This document shows positions 4,935 through 6,067 of a stretch of 6,067 nucleotides of DNA, one piece after another. The notes beneath the pieces were generated by a model. The model was not told where the DNA came from and did no database searches. It worked only from the letters and a program-made list of their open reading frames with translations. Origin of the DNA: an uncultured Syntrophobacterales bacterium (lineage in GTDB: Bacteria; Desulfobacterota; Syntrophia; Syntrophales; UBA5619). Each line of letters starts with the position of its first letter. The first letter of the stretch is position 1. The position numbers were made by a program, and so were the translations under genes. The stretch covers positions 1-6,067 of the forward strand of contig CAIUXU010000207.1 in the NCBI GenBank assembly GCA_903903205.1, read 5' to 3'.

Positions 4935-5942
4935 ATGGCCATCAAAGTAGGAGTGAACGGCTTCGGAAGAATAGGGAGAAACATTATCAGAGCCGCCAAA
5001 GGGGACCCATCCATCGAATGGATCGCGGTCAACGATATCGCGGATGCGAAAACCCTGGCCCACCTTTTCAAATATGATTCCGTACACGGAGTCTACAAAG
5101 GCGATGTCCAGGCAAAAGACCACTCGATCATGATCGACGGCAAAGAGGTAAAGGTGTTTGCCGAGAAAGACCCCGCCCGGCTGATCTGGAAGGAGATGGG
5201 GGTCGATATCGTCATCGAATCGACCGGTCTTTTCACCTCCCGGGACAAGGCGCAGGTGCACATCTCCTCCGGCGGCGCCAAAAAGGTGCTGATTTCCGCC
5301 CCCGCCAAGGACGAGGACATCACGATCGTCATGGGGGTCAATGACTATCTGTATGATCCGCAAAAGCACCACATCATTTCCAATGCCTCCTGCACCACCA
5401 ACTGTCTGGCGCCCTTCACAAAGGTTCTGCATGAGAACTTCCGGGTCAAGCGGGGGCTGATGACAACGATCCATTCCTATACAAATGACCAGAGAATCCT
5501 TGATCTTGCGCATCCGGACCTTCGCAGGGCCAGGGCCGCCGCGATGTCGATGATCCCGACGACCACCGGGGCCGCCAAGGCCGTCGGTCTTGTACTTCCG
5601 GAGTTGAAAGGCAAGCTGAACGGGTTCTCCATGAGGGTTCCGACGCCGGACGTTTCGGTCGTGGACCTTGTTGCCGAGATCGAGAAAAATGCAACCGTCG
5701 ATGAGATCAACGCCGCACTGAAGGAGGCTGCCGAGGGTAAAATGAAGGGCATCCTCGCCTATTCGGATGAACCGCTGGTCTCGATCGATTATCTGGGCAA
5801 CCCGCACTCCTCCATCGTGGACGGAAAATCGACCATGGTGATGGAGGGCAATCTGATCAAAGTCCTCTCATGGTACGACAACGAATGGGGCTTCTCCTGC
5901 CGGATGATCGATCTGCTGAAGCTCGTAGCCGGCAGCCTTTGA
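4935..5942 (+). CDS. gap: Glyceraldehyde-3-phosphate dehydrogenase, class I
   Basis: A 335-residue cytoplasmic, normally tetrameric enzyme that converts glyceraldehyde 3-phosphate, NAD+ and phosphate to 1,3-bisphosphoglycerate in glycolysis, or the reverse in gluconeogenesis. The Rossmann start is VNGFGRIGR (7-15). Asp34 in AVND (31-34) points to NAD rather than NADP. The catalytic site is SNASCTTNCLAP (149-160) with nucleophile Cys153 and base His180 in TTIHSYTNDQ (177-186). Further landmarks are DLRRARAAA (195-203), PTTTGAAKAVG (208-218) and SWYDNEWGFS (312-321). Length is typical and the gene is intact. In the loop after His180 the common LPH reads Leu191-Ala192-His193. AGGGGA at 4921-4926, 8 bases before the ATG, supports the start. 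It has its own promoter, and no pgk or tpiA start follows directly. Confidence 0.97.
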   Translation: MAIKVGVNGFGRIGRNIIRAAKGDPSIEWIAVNDIADAKTLAHLFKYDSVHGVYKGDVQAKDHSIMIDGKEVKVFAEKDPARLIWKEMGVDIVIESTGLFTSRDKAQVHISSGGAKKVLISAPAKDEDITIVMGVNDYLYDPQKHHIISNASCTTNCLAPFTKVLHENFRVKRGLMTTIHSYTNDQRILDLAHPDLRRARAAAMSMIPTTTGAAKAVGLVLPELKGKLNGFSMRVPTPDVSVVDLVAEIEKNATVDEINAALKEAAEGKMKGILAYSDEPLVSIDYLGNPHSSIVDGKSTMVMEGNLIKVLSWYDNEWGFSCRMIDLLKLVAGSL

Positions 5943-5962
5943 GCGCGAGGCTATCTCCATAG

Positions 5963-5983
5963 GGGCGGGTTTCAAACCCGCCC
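5963..5983. terminator. Perfect GC-rich hairpin after gap (possible terminator or dispersed repeat)
   Basis: GGGCGGGTTT (5963-5972) and AAACCCGCCC (5974-5983) pair perfectly around a single central C, 20 bases after the gap stop. Position suits a terminator for gap, but no T-run follows on either strand, so it is not a canonical intrinsic terminator. The motif also resembles a dispersed palindromic repeat that I recall from other bacterial genomes. Confidence 0.45.
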
Positions 5984-6007
5984 GATGCAGCAGGTTCAAT
6001 AGCACGG

Positions 6008-6067
6008 ATGATGCACATGAGTCAGGTGGATGTTTTTGAAAGCAGGCGACCGGTTCTCGGCATCAAC
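6008..6067 (+). CDS. Possible start of an unidentified gene, cut by the window edge
   Basis: From ATG at 6008 the frame stays open for 20 codons to the edge, reading MMHMSQVDVFESRRPVLGIN. A third Met codon at 6017 is an alternative start, with a weak GGAT about 7 bases upstream. No clear Shine-Dalgarno serves 6008, and no promoter is evident between the hairpin and this frame. The composition looks protein-like, but 20 codons can stay open by chance and I do not recognise a family. Treat it as a hint only. Confidence 0.3.
   Translation, partial: MMHMSQVDVFESRRPVLGIN

Noticed and set aside
4857..5807. 316-codon open frame on the minus strand opposite gap
   Set aside because: It mirrors the complete GAPDH gene, is dominated by Gly, Asp, Arg and Val runs typical of antisense frames, and crosses the gap promoter.

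Overview
The window looks like chromosomal DNA from an anaerobic or facultative bacterium with moderately high G+C. A Desulfobacterota/deltaproteobacterial or Syntrophobacterales-like host fits best, but this is inference. It rests on the style of the FdhE and endonuclease III proteins and on a short palindromic element of a kind I associate with those genomes. There are no rRNA, tRNA, CRISPR or phage genes.

Left half, minus strand (about 1-3017): an apparent operon reads right to left. A well-formed sigma70-type promoter (2989-3017) drives a PrpF-family isomerase (1760-2908). Nine bases later comes a thiamine-diphosphate-dependent 2-oxoacid enzyme of the acetolactate synthase/benzoylformate decarboxylase superfamily (125-1750). 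After a further 54 bases an exported protein begins and runs off the left edge (1-70); only its signal peptide is visible. An isomerase for branched unsaturated di/tricarboxylates, a ThDP carboligase/decarboxylase and a secreted protein (perhaps a solute-binding protein) together suggest uptake and breakdown of an organic acid. The substrate cannot be named from the sequence.

Right half, plus strand (about 3078-6067): a divergent promoter (3078-3106) precedes fdhE (3150-3986), a formate dehydrogenase maturation factor with four CxxC pairs. It is followed after 23 bases by nth (4010-4666), endonuclease III with intact catalytic Lys/Asp and [4Fe-4S] ligands. A 130-bp MITE-like element (4667-4796) sits directly after the nth stop codon, flanked by a 5-bp direct repeat GCTGA that contains that stop codon. 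Next comes a strong extended -10 promoter (4846-4873) and a complete class I glyceraldehyde-3-phosphate dehydrogenase gene (4935-5942). A perfect GC-rich hairpin follows (5963-5983), and a possible new reading frame is cut by the right edge (6008-6067).

The most noteworthy items are the MITE with its target-site duplication and covarying twin hairpins, the uncharacterised PrpF-ThDP-exported protein operon, and the compact divergent promoter region. That region also corrects the start codons of prpF and fdhE. I found no clear evidence of a wholly new system.
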